From Dactylococcopsis salina PCC 8305 (GTDB taxonomy: Bacteria; Cyanobacteriota; Cyanobacteriia; Cyanobacteriales; Rubidibacteraceae): a stretch of 64,000 bases of DNA. The stretch covers positions 1,881,840 to 1,945,839 of the forward strand of contig NC_019780.1 of assembly GCF_000317615.1 (NCBI RefSeq), in the 5' to 3' direction. This document shows positions 1-8,568 of this stretch, one piece after another. The stretch's first letter is position 1. Every line of letters starts with the position of its first letter. The position numbers and the translations under genes were made by a program. Under the pieces are notes generated by a model that searched no databases, was not told where the DNA came from, and saw only the letters and a program-made list of their open reading frames with translations.

Positions 1-44
1 ATCGATGATATGACCCTAGTTGTGATTCAAGTTTGTTGATTTTT

Positions 45-79
45 GTTATTGGTGATTGGTTATTGGTTATTGGTTATTC
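45..79. repeat. Heptamer tandem repeat (TTATTGG)
   Basis: Several degenerate copies of a 7-bp unit TTATTGG run up to the 3' end of the folate gene. It is one of many heptamer tracts in this window, resembling the short tandemly repeated repetitive (STRR) sequences known from cyanobacteria. Confidence 0.6.
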
Positions 80-80
80 A

Positions 81-683
81 TTACTCCCCTTGTCTCCCGT
101 ATTTTGATAACTGGTCACTGTTAATGATCAATCGTTGATCTGTACAAACCCCATCCAGGGGAACATCCCAAGCATCAGTAGGTAACTCGGAAACCAAAGC
201 CAGATCAAAAACAATGCCAATTTTAGAAATCCTTCGCCATTGGGGTTGAGCAAACAATCGATCGTAAAAGCCGCCCCCATATCCCAACCGATACCCACGA
301 GAATCACAAGCAACGGCTGGCACTAAAATCAAATCGACAGCTTCAGGAGAACAAATTGGCGCAGAAGGTAAAGGTTCTCGAATCCCAAACCCACCCTTCG
401 TTAAAGCGTCTCCAGGCTTCCAAAAATGCCAACTCAGTTCATTTTCCACACAGCGAGGCACTCCCCAACTATAAACACTGAGATTGAATAAAGGATCAAG
501 ACTGGGTTCGGAACGAAAATAAAAATAACTGAGGATCGTTCCCCCCTCAGACACAACAGAAGACATATCTAAATATTGATTTAATGCTTCACAGATCGCC
601 TGACTTTTATTGTCCCATTCTTGCTCAGAGAGGGATTTTCGAGCTTGTAGCAATTCTTTTCGTAATCTCTTTTTATCTACCAT
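81..683 (-). CDS. 5-formyltetrahydrofolate cyclo-ligase
   Basis: ATP-dependent conversion of 5-formyl-THF to 5,10-methenyl-THF in cytosolic one-carbon metabolism. The roughly 200-residue protein has a basic N-terminus (KKRLRKELL) and the family signature GYGGGFYDR at about residues 134-142, plus FYFRSEP near 55-60. The length is normal for the family. I start at the Met of MVDKK because AAGGGG lies just upstream. The frame stays open to 746, but that upstream ATG has no ribosome binding site. It is divergent from desA across about 175 bp that presumably hold both promoters. Confidence 0.9.
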   Translation of the reverse strand: MVDKKRLRKELLQARKSLSEQEWDNKSQAICEALNQYLDMSSVVSEGGTILSYFYFRSEPSLDPLFNLSVYSWGVPRCVENELSWHFWKPGDALTKGGFGIREPLPSAPICSPEAVDLILVPAVACDSRGYRLGYGGGFYDRLFAQPQWRRISKIGIVFDLALVSELPTDAWDVPLDGVCTDQRLIINSDQLSKYGRQGE

Positions 684-858
684 TTTTCCCCTTAAAAGCG
701 TAGGAAGTGCTAAATGTCTCTTCCCAGAGAGCAAAATCTCTGCCATGCTATAAATGTAAAGGTTCGTTAAGAAAACTCAGATTCTCCCGATTCACCAACA
801 GGGAAATCATTGAGGCATTTTACCGAAACCAGCCGTTCATTTATCAAATCACAATTAT

Positions 859-1917
859 ATGACCAAAACGATACCAAAAACGCCCAAGGATGCTTCGCAG
901 GAGTTAATTAATTCTGAGATACGGTTACGAGATGTGATCAAAACGATTCCGAAAGAATGTTTTCAGAAAAATCCGCGTAAAGCCTGGTCATCGGCGTTAA
1001 TGAGTGTCATCGCCGCCGCCATTGGTTACAGCGCCATCGCCTTTTCCCCTTGGTTTCTTTTGCCCTTCGCTTGGATTTTTACGGGAACTGCATTAACAGG
1101 ATGGTTTGTAATCGCCCATGACTGTGGACATCGATCGTTTGCCAAAAAGCCTTGGGTGAATGACATAGTGGGTCACATTTTTTTACTTCCTTTGATTTAT
1201 CCCTTTCACAGTTGGCGTGTGCTTCACAATATCCATCACCAGCACACCAATAAACTGACAACCGATAATGCCTGGCATCCTTGGCTAACGGAAGATTATG
1301 ACAAAACCCCAAAACTATTACGTTTTTTAGAAAGTCCTTTTCATGGACGGTTATGGTGGCTTTCCTCGATTTTTCACTGGGGAAGTCTTCACTTTTTACC
1401 TTCTGCGGTTGTGCCGCGTGAACAGGGAAAAGTCAAATTATCTGTTACCGTCGTCGCTATTTTTTCTCTTGTGTTCTTTCCCACTCTCTTGCTGACGGTG
1501 GGAGTTTGGGGAGTGGTGAAGTTTTGGTTAATGCCTTGGCTGGTTTATCACTTCTGGATGAGTACCTTTACTTTAGTTCACCACACCGACACCGACATTC
1601 CCTTCCGCTACGCTGACAATTGGAACGAAGTGGAATCACAACTTAGCGGAACAGTTCATTGTGATTATCCACGCTGGATTGAGTTTCTCTGTCACGATAT
1701 CAATGTTCATATTCCCCATCATGTTTCTGTTGGCATTCCCGCTTACAACTTACGTTTGGCTCACGAGAGTTTACTGGAAAATTGGGGAGAGTATTTACAA
1801 CTACGGACGTTTTCTTGGGGAATGATGAAAGAGATTGTGGATCAATGTCATGTTTACGAGCCAGAAGTGGCTTATCTCTCCTATAAAGCATATAACAGAA
1901 GAAACGCTTCTGATTAG
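859..1917 (+). CDS. desA: Delta-12 (omega-6) acyl-lipid desaturase
   Basis: Membrane di-iron desaturase that puts a delta-12 double bond into glycerolipid acyl chains, using ferredoxin as electron donor in cyanobacteria. The three histidine boxes are intact: HDCGH at 87-91, HNIHH at 123-127 and HIPHH at 284-288. Long hydrophobic segments flank them (about 45-80 and 195-235). The length of 352 aa and the blocks GTALTGWFV, FWLMPWLVYHFWMSTFT and NVHIPHH match cyanobacterial DesA closely. It stands alone as a single-gene unit. Confidence 0.95.
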   Translation: MTKTIPKTPKDASQELINSEIRLRDVIKTIPKECFQKNPRKAWSSALMSVIAAAIGYSAIAFSPWFLLPFAWIFTGTALTGWFVIAHDCGHRSFAKKPWVNDIVGHIFLLPLIYPFHSWRVLHNIHHQHTNKLTTDNAWHPWLTEDYDKTPKLLRFLESPFHGRLWWLSSIFHWGSLHFLPSAVVPREQGKVKLSVTVVAIFSLVFFPTLLLTVGVWGVVKFWLMPWLVYHFWMSTFTLVHHTDTDIPFRYADNWNEVESQLSGTVHCDYPRWIEFLCHDINVHIPHHVSVGIPAYNLRLAHESLLENWGEYLQLRTFSWGMMKEIVDQCHVYEPEVAYLSYKAYNRRNASD

Positions 1918-2052
1918 AGTCTGATGGTTTCTTGGGACTAAGTTTTACAAAAAATTAAACTTTGTGACGTTCGATCGCGCAATCTGGGAAGAAGGTGCTA
2001 TCTTCTTTAGAGGTGAGCCGATTGTTGCAATTAAATTAGAGAGGAGAACACC

Positions 2053-2247
2053 TTGAACTGGGAACTGGAACAAGCACAACCTTCCGCACAAGATCAAGTT
2101 CGTGATTATGTGGCGCAGCTACAGCTTCACATGGCGTTACAAGCTCGTAACTTAGTCCCAAGTCTCACTCAAGCTAGAGATAGCCGTGAGCAACTTTTAC
2201 AAGACACTCAAGCCAGTGTCGAAAAAATGGCTTCTCGTCAAATTTAA
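2053..2247 (+). CDS. Small hypothetical protein (64 aa, TTG start)
   Basis: Not recognised. It is a hydrophilic, Gln-rich, probably all-helical protein without membrane segments (LQLHMALQARNL, SREQLLQDTQASVEKM). No ATG is available; the TTG is chosen because a strong GAGGAGA ribosome binding site lies 8 bp upstream. A terminator-like hairpin follows the stop within 20 bp, so it looks like a complete small transcription unit. Its size recalls small cyanobacterial regulators such as NblA, but the sequence does not match that family. Confidence 0.6.
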   Translation: MNWELEQAQPSAQDQVRDYVAQLQLHMALQARNLVPSLTQARDSREQLLQDTQASVEKMASRQI

Positions 2248-2265
2248 TTTAAGATCAATGTTTTT

Positions 2266-2321
2266 AGAGACGTTCCATACTTCGACAAGCTCAGTAACAG
2301 GAACGTCTCTACATTTTTTTT
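2266..2321 (+). terminator. Hairpin plus T-tract after the small gene
   Basis: An 11-bp inverted repeat, AGAGACGTTCC (2266-2276) with GGAACGTCTCT (2300-2310), is followed by ACATTTTTTTT. This is the shape of a factor-independent terminator for the gene ending at 2247. The same GACGTTCC palindrome also occurs inside REP-like repeats at 35455 and 48192. Confidence 0.65.
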
Positions 2322-2327
2322 GATTGA

Positions 2328-2460
2328 TGTTGGGTTTCATTTCATTGCACCCAACCTACGTTTTTGTAACTAATTGATGTTGGGTTTCATTTCATTGCAC
2401 CCAACCTACATTTTTTTTAATTGATGTTGGGTTTCATTTCGTTGCACCCAACCTACGTTT
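2328..2460. repeat. Three tandem REP-like copies (family 1)
   Basis: Three copies at about 48-bp spacing of the palindromic repeat TGTTGGGTTTC...CACCCAACCTAC. GTTGGGT pairs with ACCCAAC to form a hairpin. This is the most abundant dispersed repeat in the window, with roughly 25-30 copies on both strands. Confidence 0.85.
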
Positions 2461-2471
2461 TTGTAACTGTT

Positions 2472-2721
2472 GGGAAGCTAAAAGTTTTACTCAATAAGGA
2501 TTTGAGGCGATTAAGTTCAGCCAAAAATGCAAGTTCATTGATTGTTTAATCGTCACGCACCTTGCCTTTTGCCTTTTGCCTTTTGCCTTTTGCCTTTTGC
2601 CTTTTGCCTTTTGCCTTTTGCCTTTTGCCTTTTGCCTTTTGCCTCTTGCCTTTTGCCTTTTGCCTTTTGCCTTTTGCCTTTTGCCTCTTGCCTTACTAAA
2701 CCAATCAATGGACTTTTTCAG
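2472..2721. mobile_element. MITE-like element, family 1, copy A
   Basis: It runs from GGGAAGCTAAAAG through a block shared with copy B at 14040 (TTTGAGGCGATT, AATGCAAGTTCATTGATTGT, CGTCACGCACCTTGC). Next come about 19 copies of the heptamer TTGCCTT (2561-2695), and it ends at GGACTTTTTCAG. It has no coding capacity. The right terminal repeat stops at CAG, where it meets the 3' end of the nnr gene, so this copy is truncated or fused to that gene. Confidence 0.65.
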
Positions 2722-4283
2722 GAGGCACTAACTATCCACCGACTGAGATATTGGGTGAGGGTAAAGGCATCTACTCCCAAATCACTGTGGACTTTACTGG
2801 CGATAATCCCAGTTTGCGCGTGCCATACCGCTGCGGTTGCGGTGAGACTCGCCGCAGAAATGTTTTCCCGATCGGATTGAGCAATTAATCCGCCTAATAA
2901 TCCCGCCAAGACATCGCCGCTTCCCCCTCTCGCTAAAGCGGGGGTACTTTCTGGAATTACCCAAGTTTCTCCCTCACCTGCAATAATGCTTCTTGCCCCT
3001 TTGAGAAGAATTGTGGTTTCGGTTTGTTCCGATGCAATTTGAGTTCTGGTGATGAAATCATTGGTTTCCGTCACCAGTTGCGGAAATAAACGTTTGAACT
3101 CTCCAGGATGTGGCGTGAGGATTGTTGTCTCAGAACGAGACTTTAGAGCCGTCATTGGGTCGGATTGCGCGATCGTGTTTAAGGCATCAGCATCAATGAT
3201 TAAAGGCGTTGTTGCTTCTAAAACCAGAGGGAGAATCAATCTCGCTTCTAAGGTTAACCCCGGACCAATAACGATCGCATCATAATTGTCCCACTCCATA
3301 GCTTTTGTCGGCAATTCTGCAATTCCACCCCGACCGAACACCGATTCGGTTTCTGCACAATCCATAATAATCGCTTCGGGAAGATGGGTGACTAACATGG
3401 ATTTTAAGCTCGTCGGTGCGGCAATACTCACCATTCCCACACCACTCCCACGAGCGCCTAATCCCGTGAGAATTACGCCTCCAGCATATTGGCGAGAACC
3501 AGCGATGATTAATAAATGTCCTTGTTTGTATTTGTGGGTAACAAGGGGACGCGGTAGCGGCAGAAACGATCGAGCCACACTCTCACTCATGGTTTTGATC
3601 ACTTCTTTCTCCCCTAAAACCGCTTTCACATCTGCTAGGGGAATCCCAAAATTGATTAACTCGACTTTCCCCAGATAGGGAAGACTCCTATCTTGAAAAA
3701 AAGCTCGTTTCCATAATCCCAGACAAAATGTATAGTCCGCTTCGATCGCGCTTCCTAAAACCTCCCCTGTATCGGTATCTAACCCCGAAGGTAAATCAAT
3801 ACTAATCACAGGAATTGACCAGTGATTGATTGCTCCCACTGCTGCCGCTAAATCCCCTGTTAACGATCGCGTCATACCAAAGCCAAATAACCCATCAATG
3901 ATCACCTCACATTCACTTAACCCTTCGATCGCTTGACTCACAGGAATCCTTAAACTGATGGCATAATCGTAATGCGCTTGAGTTAACTCCTTTCCCTTGA
4001 CAAGAGGACGATACAACTTCACCTCATACCCTTTCAGATATAACTCACGAGCGACCACAAGCGCATCACCGCCGTTATGTCCAGGTCCCACCATCACCCC
4101 AATTTTAGAAACAACCGTGAGAGGATACAACTCCATAATCTTTTCCGTAATCAATCCTGAAACCTTTTCCATCAAAGCAGCAACAGGCATTCCCGCCTTA
4201 AACATTCGTTGCTCGATCGCGGCCATTTGCTTTGCACTGACAACAAAGTGTTCAATAGTATCTGTACATCTACGCTCATTCAT
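2718..4283 (-). CDS. nnr: Bifunctional NAD(P)HX epimerase / ADP-dependent dehydratase
   Basis: Repairs hydrated NAD(P)H. The N-terminal YjeF-type epimerase (about residues 10-210) interconverts NADHX epimers and carries [17 protein letters not shown]. The C-terminal ribokinase-like dehydratase (about 235-515) carries [13 protein letters not shown] and the [10 protein letters not shown] nucleotide loop. The length fits the two-domain form. I start at MNERR because AGGAG lies 9 nt upstream; an earlier ATG at 4292 abuts that site. The stop codon lies within the terminal repeat of the neighbouring MITE. It is divergent from trmH. Confidence 0.93.
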   Translation of the reverse strand: MNERRCTDTIEHFVVSAKQMAAIEQRMFKAGMPVAALMEKVSGLITEKIMELYPLTVVSKIGVMVGPGHNGGDALVVARELYLKGYEVKLYRPLVKGKELTQAHYDYAISLRIPVSQAIEGLSECEVIIDGLFGFGMTRSLTGDLAAAVGAINHWSIPVISIDLPSGLDTDTGEVLGSAIEADYTFCLGLWKRAFFQDRSLPYLGKVELINFGIPLADVKAVLGEKEVIKTMSESVARSFLPLPRPLVTHKYKQGHLLIIAGSRQYAGGVILTGLGARGSGVGMVSIAAPTSLKSMLVTHLPEAIIMDCAETESVFGRGGIAELPTKAMEWDNYDAIVIGPGLTLEARLILPLVLEATTPLIIDADALNTIAQSDPMTALKSRSETTILTPHPGEFKRLFPQLVTETNDFITRTQIASEQTETTILLKGARSIIAGEGETWVIPESTPALARGGSGDVLAGLLGGLIAQSDRENISAASLTATAAVWHAQTGIIASKVHSDLGVDAFTLTQYLSRWIVSAS

Positions 4284-4297
4284 TACCGACATCTCCT

Positions 4298-5008
4298 ATG
4301 GGTGAAACCAAACCAGTGCTTCCTCGACGTTACCACCGACTCCGCGACGTTTTGAACCGACGACAAACCGATTTAACTGTCCTTTTGGAAGATGTCCACA
4401 AACCCCACAATTTCTCAGCGATTATCCGCACCTGTGACGCTGTGGGTGTATTCGCGGCGCATGGGGTGTATAACGAAGGAGATGTTCCCGCATTCAGTGA
4501 AACCGCCAAAGGAAGCGAAAAATGGGTTGATATCCACACTCATCCCGATTTAGAAACCGCAGTCAATCATCTGAAAGCGCAGAACTTTACCCTCTATGCA
4601 ACCCATCTCACGGAGAATGCTCTCGACTATCGCACCATTGACTATACTAAACCGTCCTGTATTCTCTTTGGCGCAGAAAAATGGGGAGTCAGCACAGAAG
4701 CAATGGCACTTGTGGATCAAGCGATTTATATTCCGATGTTGGGGATGGTGCAATCTTTAAATGTTTCCGTAGCAGCAGCAGTGATTCTCTTTGAAGCCCA
4801 ACGACAGCGACTGAATGCTGGTTTCTATGACCATTCTCGTTTTGAACCAGAAGTGCGCGATCGTATCTTATTCCAATGGACTTACCCTAATTTAGCCAAC
4901 GCATACGATCGAGCAGGAAAACCCTATCCCCCTCTCGGAGAAGACGGCACCATCCTCACCGATGTCGATTCGATGGAGGAAACGAAACCCAACAACCATC
5001 AAACGTAG
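4298..5008 (+). CDS. trmH: tRNA (guanosine-18-2'-O)-methyltransferase TrmH
   Basis: SpoU-family SAM enzyme of the trefoil-knot fold that 2'-O-methylates tRNA. Motif 1 NFSAIIRTCDAVGV (about 38-51, with the catalytic Arg), motif 2 FGAEKWGVS (about 124-132) and motif 3 MVQSLNVSVAAAVILFEAQRQR (about 147-168) are all present. Its start is 14 bp from the chosen start of the divergent nnr gene, so its promoter must lie inside that gene. The last codon and TAG stop belong to a REP-like repeat (CGTAGGTTGGGT). Confidence 0.88.
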   Translation: MGETKPVLPRRYHRLRDVLNRRQTDLTVLLEDVHKPHNFSAIIRTCDAVGVFAAHGVYNEGDVPAFSETAKGSEKWVDIHTHPDLETAVNHLKAQNFTLYATHLTENALDYRTIDYTKPSCILFGAEKWGVSTEAMALVDQAIYIPMLGMVQSLNVSVAAAVILFEAQRQRLNAGFYDHSRFEPEVRDRILFQWTYPNLANAYDRAGKPYPPLGEDGTILTDVDSMEETKPNNHQT

Positions 5009-5036
5009 GTTGGGTGAAGCGAAGCGTAACCCAACA
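5006..5036. repeat. REP-like repeat, family 1, at the trmH stop
   Basis: GTAGGTTGGGTG...GTAACCCAACA. Its first TAG is the stop codon of trmH, so the repeat has inserted at, or captured, the end of the gene. Confidence 0.8.
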
Positions 5037-5050
5037 CTAATCAATCTGGA

Positions 5051-5466
5051 AACCCAACAGCCAATCAAGGCTTGATCGAATCATCCCCATGCTACTATAG
5101 GAAATAGTGCAATCAATCTCATCCTTTCAGAAAGCACATCGTAACGCTTACTGTCAACGTCACTTAAAAATCTTTAACAATCCCCTCCCAAAATTAGTGT
5201 CAATAAACTTGCCAAGGCTTGACAAAATTGGGATTTCCGAAACGAAGCAATGAGGCTTTTACCCCAGTCAAATGAATTGAAGACACACCATCCCGTGGGA
5301 TTATCATTTTTCAAATCATACCTGAAACGGCGCAATCTCGTCAAGTTTTTTCTCTTGATTTTTTCCGTTAAGAAAGATAAACCGCCTGTTTTGATAGAAA
5401 AGACTAATCGAAGATTGAATTAACTTGAGCGTTACTTATTTGAACTTGACAGAATAACAGTCATGC
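5051..5466. repeat. Duplicated non-coding unit, copy 1
   Basis: About 415 bp repeated almost identically at 5509-5923 (offset 456-458 bp). No open frame of useful length exists on either strand. Both copies keep a palindrome ATCCCGTGGGAT, the nested hairpin arms GTCAA...TTGAC around GCCAAGGC, and a minus-strand promoter. Each copy is preceded by a family 1 REP, which may have mediated an unequal exchange. Confidence 0.85.
5315..5344 (-). promoter_or_regulatory. Sigma-70-type promoter in duplicated unit, copy 1
   Basis: On the minus strand, TTGACG (5344-5339) and TATGAT (5320-5315) are separated by 18 bp, giving a predicted start near 5308. The motif and spacing are identical in copy 2. The downstream conserved stretch to about 5150 has no coding frame, so a small RNA is a possible product. 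Confidence 0.5.
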
Positions 5467-5481
5467 TACCCACAGAACTAA

Positions 5482-5516
5482 AACGTAGGTTCGGTGAAGG
5501 ACACGAAACCCAACAG
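5482..5516. repeat. REP-like repeat, family 1, between duplicated units
   Basis: GTAGGTTCGGTG...CGAAACCCAACA, a slightly diverged copy lying exactly between the two duplicated units. Confidence 0.75.
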
Positions 5517-5923
5517 CCCATGAAGGCTCGATCGAATCATCCCCATGCTACTATAGGAAATAGTGCAATCAATCTCATCCTTTCAGGAAGCACATCGTAA
5601 CGCTTACTGTCAACACCGCTTCAAACTTTTTAACAATCCCCTCCCAAAATTAGTGTCAATAAACTTGCCAAGGCTTGACAAAATTTGGCTTTCCGAAACG
5701 AAGCAATGAGGCTTTTACCCTGATCATCAGAATTGAAGACAGACCATCCCGTGGGATTATTGTTTTGCTAATCATACCTGAAACGGCGCAATCTCGTCAA
5801 GTTTTTTCTCTTGATTTTTTCCGTTAAGAAAGATAAACCGCCTGTTTTAATAGAAAAGACTAATCGAAGATTGAATTAACTTGAGCGTTACTTATTTGAA
5901 CTTGACAGAATAACAGTCATGCC
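5509..5923. repeat. Duplicated non-coding unit, copy 2
   Basis: Second copy of the unit at 5051-5466. Differences cluster in a short stretch around 5719-5770 and near 5620; the remainder is nearly identical. It lies about 80 bp upstream of the small gene at 6007, so it could also be that gene's leader region. Confidence 0.85.
5771..5800 (-). promoter_or_regulatory. Sigma-70-type promoter in duplicated unit, copy 2
   Basis: TTGACG (5800-5795), an 18-bp spacer and TATGAT (5776-5771) on the minus strand, conserved exactly from copy 1 while nearby bases differ. Confidence 0.5.
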
Positions 5924-6006
5924 ATCTAAACAGCTAAGTGATCAATGCCAAAACTCAAACCAGATTCAGATAAGATACATTAAGAAAGAAACTTATGCTT
6001 TAACTT

Positions 6007-6264
6007 ATGTTCTCCATTGATTTAACTTTGAAATATAGCCCGATTCCGATTACCGTCCAACGGAAAGAGTCTGAAGACGCACAAAAGGTTTATAAAGACG
6101 TGATGGAAACACTGAAATCACCAACGCCTCAACTGGTGGAACTAACCTGTGAGAAAGACCCAGAGAAGAAAGTAGCAGTATTTAGCGATCAAATCAGTGC
6201 GGTGATTCTGTCGCAGAAAGATGGTAGTTCCGCCGGACGACCCGCAGGCTTTTTCATGCAGTAA
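6007..6264 (+). CDS. Conserved cyanobacterial hypothetical protein (85 aa)
   Basis: Small soluble protein, MFSIDLTLKYSPIPITVQRK at the N-terminus and GRPAGFFMQ at the end. I recall it as a short family restricted to cyanobacteria with no assigned function; no catalytic motif or membrane segment is visible. It begins at ATG 6007 and is followed directly by a strong UUCG-loop terminator, so it is probably monocistronic. Confidence 0.75.
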   Translation: MFSIDLTLKYSPIPITVQRKESEDAQKVYKDVMETLKSPTPQLVELTCEKDPEKKVAVFSDQISAVILSQKDGSSAGRPAGFFMQ

Positions 6265-6270
6265 TCGGAA

Positions 6271-6300
6271 AGAGGCGTTCTTCGGAGCGTCTCTTATTAT
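6271..6300 (+). terminator. UUCG-tetraloop terminator
   Basis: AGAGGCGTTC and GAGCGTCTCT form a 10-bp stem closed by a C(TTCG)G tetraloop and followed by TATTATTT, just after the stop at 6264. Confidence 0.75.
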
Positions 6301-6324
6301 TTGGAAGGAAGCAAGAGGAAAACA

Positions 6325-6996
6325 GTGACAGAAGCCGCTATTGCCGTAAAAAAGATTAATTTCGGTTGGCAATCTCAAGAATTGATTTTGAAAGATTGTT
6401 CTTTAGAGATTCCGCGCGGAGAATTTTGGATGCTATTGGGGAACAATGGCAGTGGGAAATCAACCCTCCTGCGGATTTTAGCAGGGTTATTGAGTCCACA
6501 GAGCGGAGAGTGTTATGTAGAACAGCCGTTAGGATTCGTGTTCCAAAATCCCGATCATCAGTTAGTGATGCCAACAGTGGGAGCAGATGTTGCCTTTGGC
6601 TTGGTGTCAGAAAACTTAAATTGGATCGAAAAGCGCGATCGCGTCCAAGAAGCATTAAGCGCCGTTAATCTCGGCGGTTGGGAAAGACGACCGATTTACG
6701 CCTTGAGTGGCGGACAAAAACAACGGATTGCCATTGCAGGAGCGATCGCGCGGCATTGTCCCGTCTTATTATTAGATGAACCCACCGCATTATTAGACCC
6801 CGACACCCAACAAGAATTAGTAGAACAAGTGCGCTCATTGGTCAAAACTCGGGGTTTAACCGCCCTTTGGATTACTCACCGTTTAGAAGAACTAGATTAT
6901 TGCGATCGAGCCTTGATTTTAGAACGAGGTCAAATCACAAAACAAGGAACGCCACAGGAATTAAAAACCTATGTCAGTTCGGTATCATCTGCATAA
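6325..6996 (+). CDS. ABC transporter ATP-binding protein (CbiO/EcfA-like)
   Basis: Cytosolic ATPase of an energy-coupling-factor type or cobalt-type importer. Walker A is GNNGSGKST, the Q-loop region is FVFQNPDHQLV (typical of CbiO/EcfA proteins), the signature is LSGGQKQRIAIAGAIA and Walker B is LLLDEPTALLDP. I start at GTG 6325 because AGAGGA precedes it; the frame is open back to TTG 6301. No permease or substrate-binding partner lies nearby, so the substrate is unknown. Cyanobacteria and plants share such orphan ATPases (NAP14/ABCI11 type). Confidence 0.82.
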   Translation: MTEAAIAVKKINFGWQSQELILKDCSLEIPRGEFWMLLGNNGSGKSTLLRILAGLLSPQSGECYVEQPLGFVFQNPDHQLVMPTVGADVAFGLVSENLNWIEKRDRVQEALSAVNLGGWERRPIYALSGGQKQRIAIAGAIARHCPVLLLDEPTALLDPDTQQELVEQVRSLVKTRGLTALWITHRLEELDYCDRALILERGQITKQGTPQELKTYVSSVSSA

Positions 6997-7089
6997 TGCT
7001 CGAATAACGAAACAAATAGTTTAATTTCGTCCCAAAACCTTCTAGAGTAATAGCAGATCAAACTTCAATCAATAATTGCAGTGGGTGAC

Positions 7090-8265
7090 ATGGGTATTGA
7101 GCGACGTAAATTTCTACAACAAACTGGACTAGCCTTATTAGCGTGGGGTGTAAATGGACAAATCAAACTGTCCTTCCCTCCCTCACTGAGAAGAAAGATA
7201 TTACAACAAACTCAAGTCTTAGCCAGTGGTAGGGGGAGAAAACTCGCCTTATTAGTGGGAATCAATCAATATAACGGAAATAATCTCAAAGGTTGTATTA
7301 CCGACGTAGAACAACAAGAAGAACTCTTACGATATCGGTTTGGGTTTCAACCGCAAGACATCCTCACCCTCAAAAATAGCGCCGCCACCCGTAATCAGAT
7401 TATTACCGCATTCCAAGAACATTTAATCAAACAAGCGAAGCCAGACGATATCATCGTCGTTCATTTCAGTGGCTGAGGAATCCCTATCCCTAGTACAGTG
7501 GGAACGCAAACCGAAGCGGTAAAATCAGCAGTGATGCGTTTAGTCCCGAAATTAAAAACGCTTTTAGCGGCGAAATTATGTCGTTTAACCGTCAATGATG
7601 GGTCATCTCGGTTAGGATTAAGAGCAACTTTAGAAACCGTTTCCGCTACAGAAGAAACCACTCCTGTGATTAGTCAAGAGACCTTTCGCTATCGTCAAGG
7701 GAAAGAGTTTTTCTTTGATACTCAATCTTTACCTTATGCCTTAGCTGGGGCGTTTCCTCAGATTGCTACAGGAACACAGATTCAATATCGTTTAGAGAAT
7801 ATCAGCGATCGATCGATTTATTGTTTGCTTTTCGGCGTTGATTCTGGGGCAAATCCTTTGTGTTTTTATTCTCCCGATTCTTCCTCCGTCACTGATCCCT
7901 CTCAAAGCACCCAACCGTTACAAAACTTAAAATTATCTCCTGGAGAAGTACGGGTGATTCCGAAAACCAATGCTTCCTATAAATGGCGCATTCCCGGACC
8001 GACAGGTTTATCAGAAATTTATCTACTCGGTAGTAGTCAACCCTTCACGCAAACTCTAAAAGTATTATCTCAAATTCCTCGATCGAAAGGACAAGGAGAA
8101 CGAATCATTGATTTATCTGATCCCTTAAAAGTCGTACAAGCGATACAGTCAGACTTACAAACAGCAAGTAATGTCCCCAGCGAAGTCACGAATGGTGATA
8201 ATAATGTTTACGCCCTTAATGTCAATTGTTGGACAACCTTGAGTTTTGTGTATCAAGTGGTTTAG
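7090..8265 (+). pseudogene. Decayed caspase-like (orthocaspase, peptidase C14) protein
   Basis: The N-terminus has a twin-arginine-like leader (RRKFLQ plus a hydrophobic stretch). The start of a p20 caspase fold follows (KLALLVGINQY, DDIIVVHFSG), and the frame meets TGA at 7474 immediately before the expected catalytic HG. The same frame resumes at once with the conserved C-terminal region (TEAVKSAVMRLVPKLKTLLAAK...). The segment with the catalytic His and Cys is absent, so the gene carries a large internal deletion plus a stop and cannot encode an active protease. The C-terminal part could still be translated from GTG 7498. Confidence 0.8.
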
Positions 8266-8301
8266 TAAACTGTTATTAGTATGTTAATCAACCTCTGTGC
8301 T

Positions 8302-8568
8302 ATGCAAGTAACAATTGATCTTCCTGAAGAAATTGGACAACAATTAACAAAAAAATGGGAGAACTTACCTCAAAAAGTGTTAGAATCCCTAGCAATTGAA
8401 GGTTATCGTGAAGGGGTGCTAACTTCTGCACAAGTTCAGGAAATTCTGAAGCTAGAATCTCGTTGGATAACTGAAAAATTTCTTAGTGAATCTCACGCTT
8501 ATTTAGATTATGCAGAACAAGAGTATCAAGAAGATATAAATACTCTATCTCAACTTTTTAAGGAATGA
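8302..8568 (+). CDS. UPF0175-type antitoxin
   Basis: Small protein beginning MQVTIDLPEEIGQQL, the typical start of the UPF0175 family, with the helix-turn-helix-like stretch VLESLAIEGYREGVLTSAQVQEIL. It is the predicted antitoxin of the PIN-like protein that follows with no gap. I prefer this Met over the upstream ATG at 8281 because family members start at M-x-V/I-T-I-D. It probably neutralises the toxin and autoregulates the pair. Confidence 0.78.
   Translation: MQVTIDLPEEIGQQLTKKWENLPQKVLESLAIEGYREGVLTSAQVQEILKLESRWITEKFLSESHAYLDYAEQEYQEDINTLSQLFKE

Noticed and set aside
2542-2880. ORF of 112 codons through the TTGCCTT array
   Set aside because: It is a repeat artefact that runs antisense into the end of nnr.
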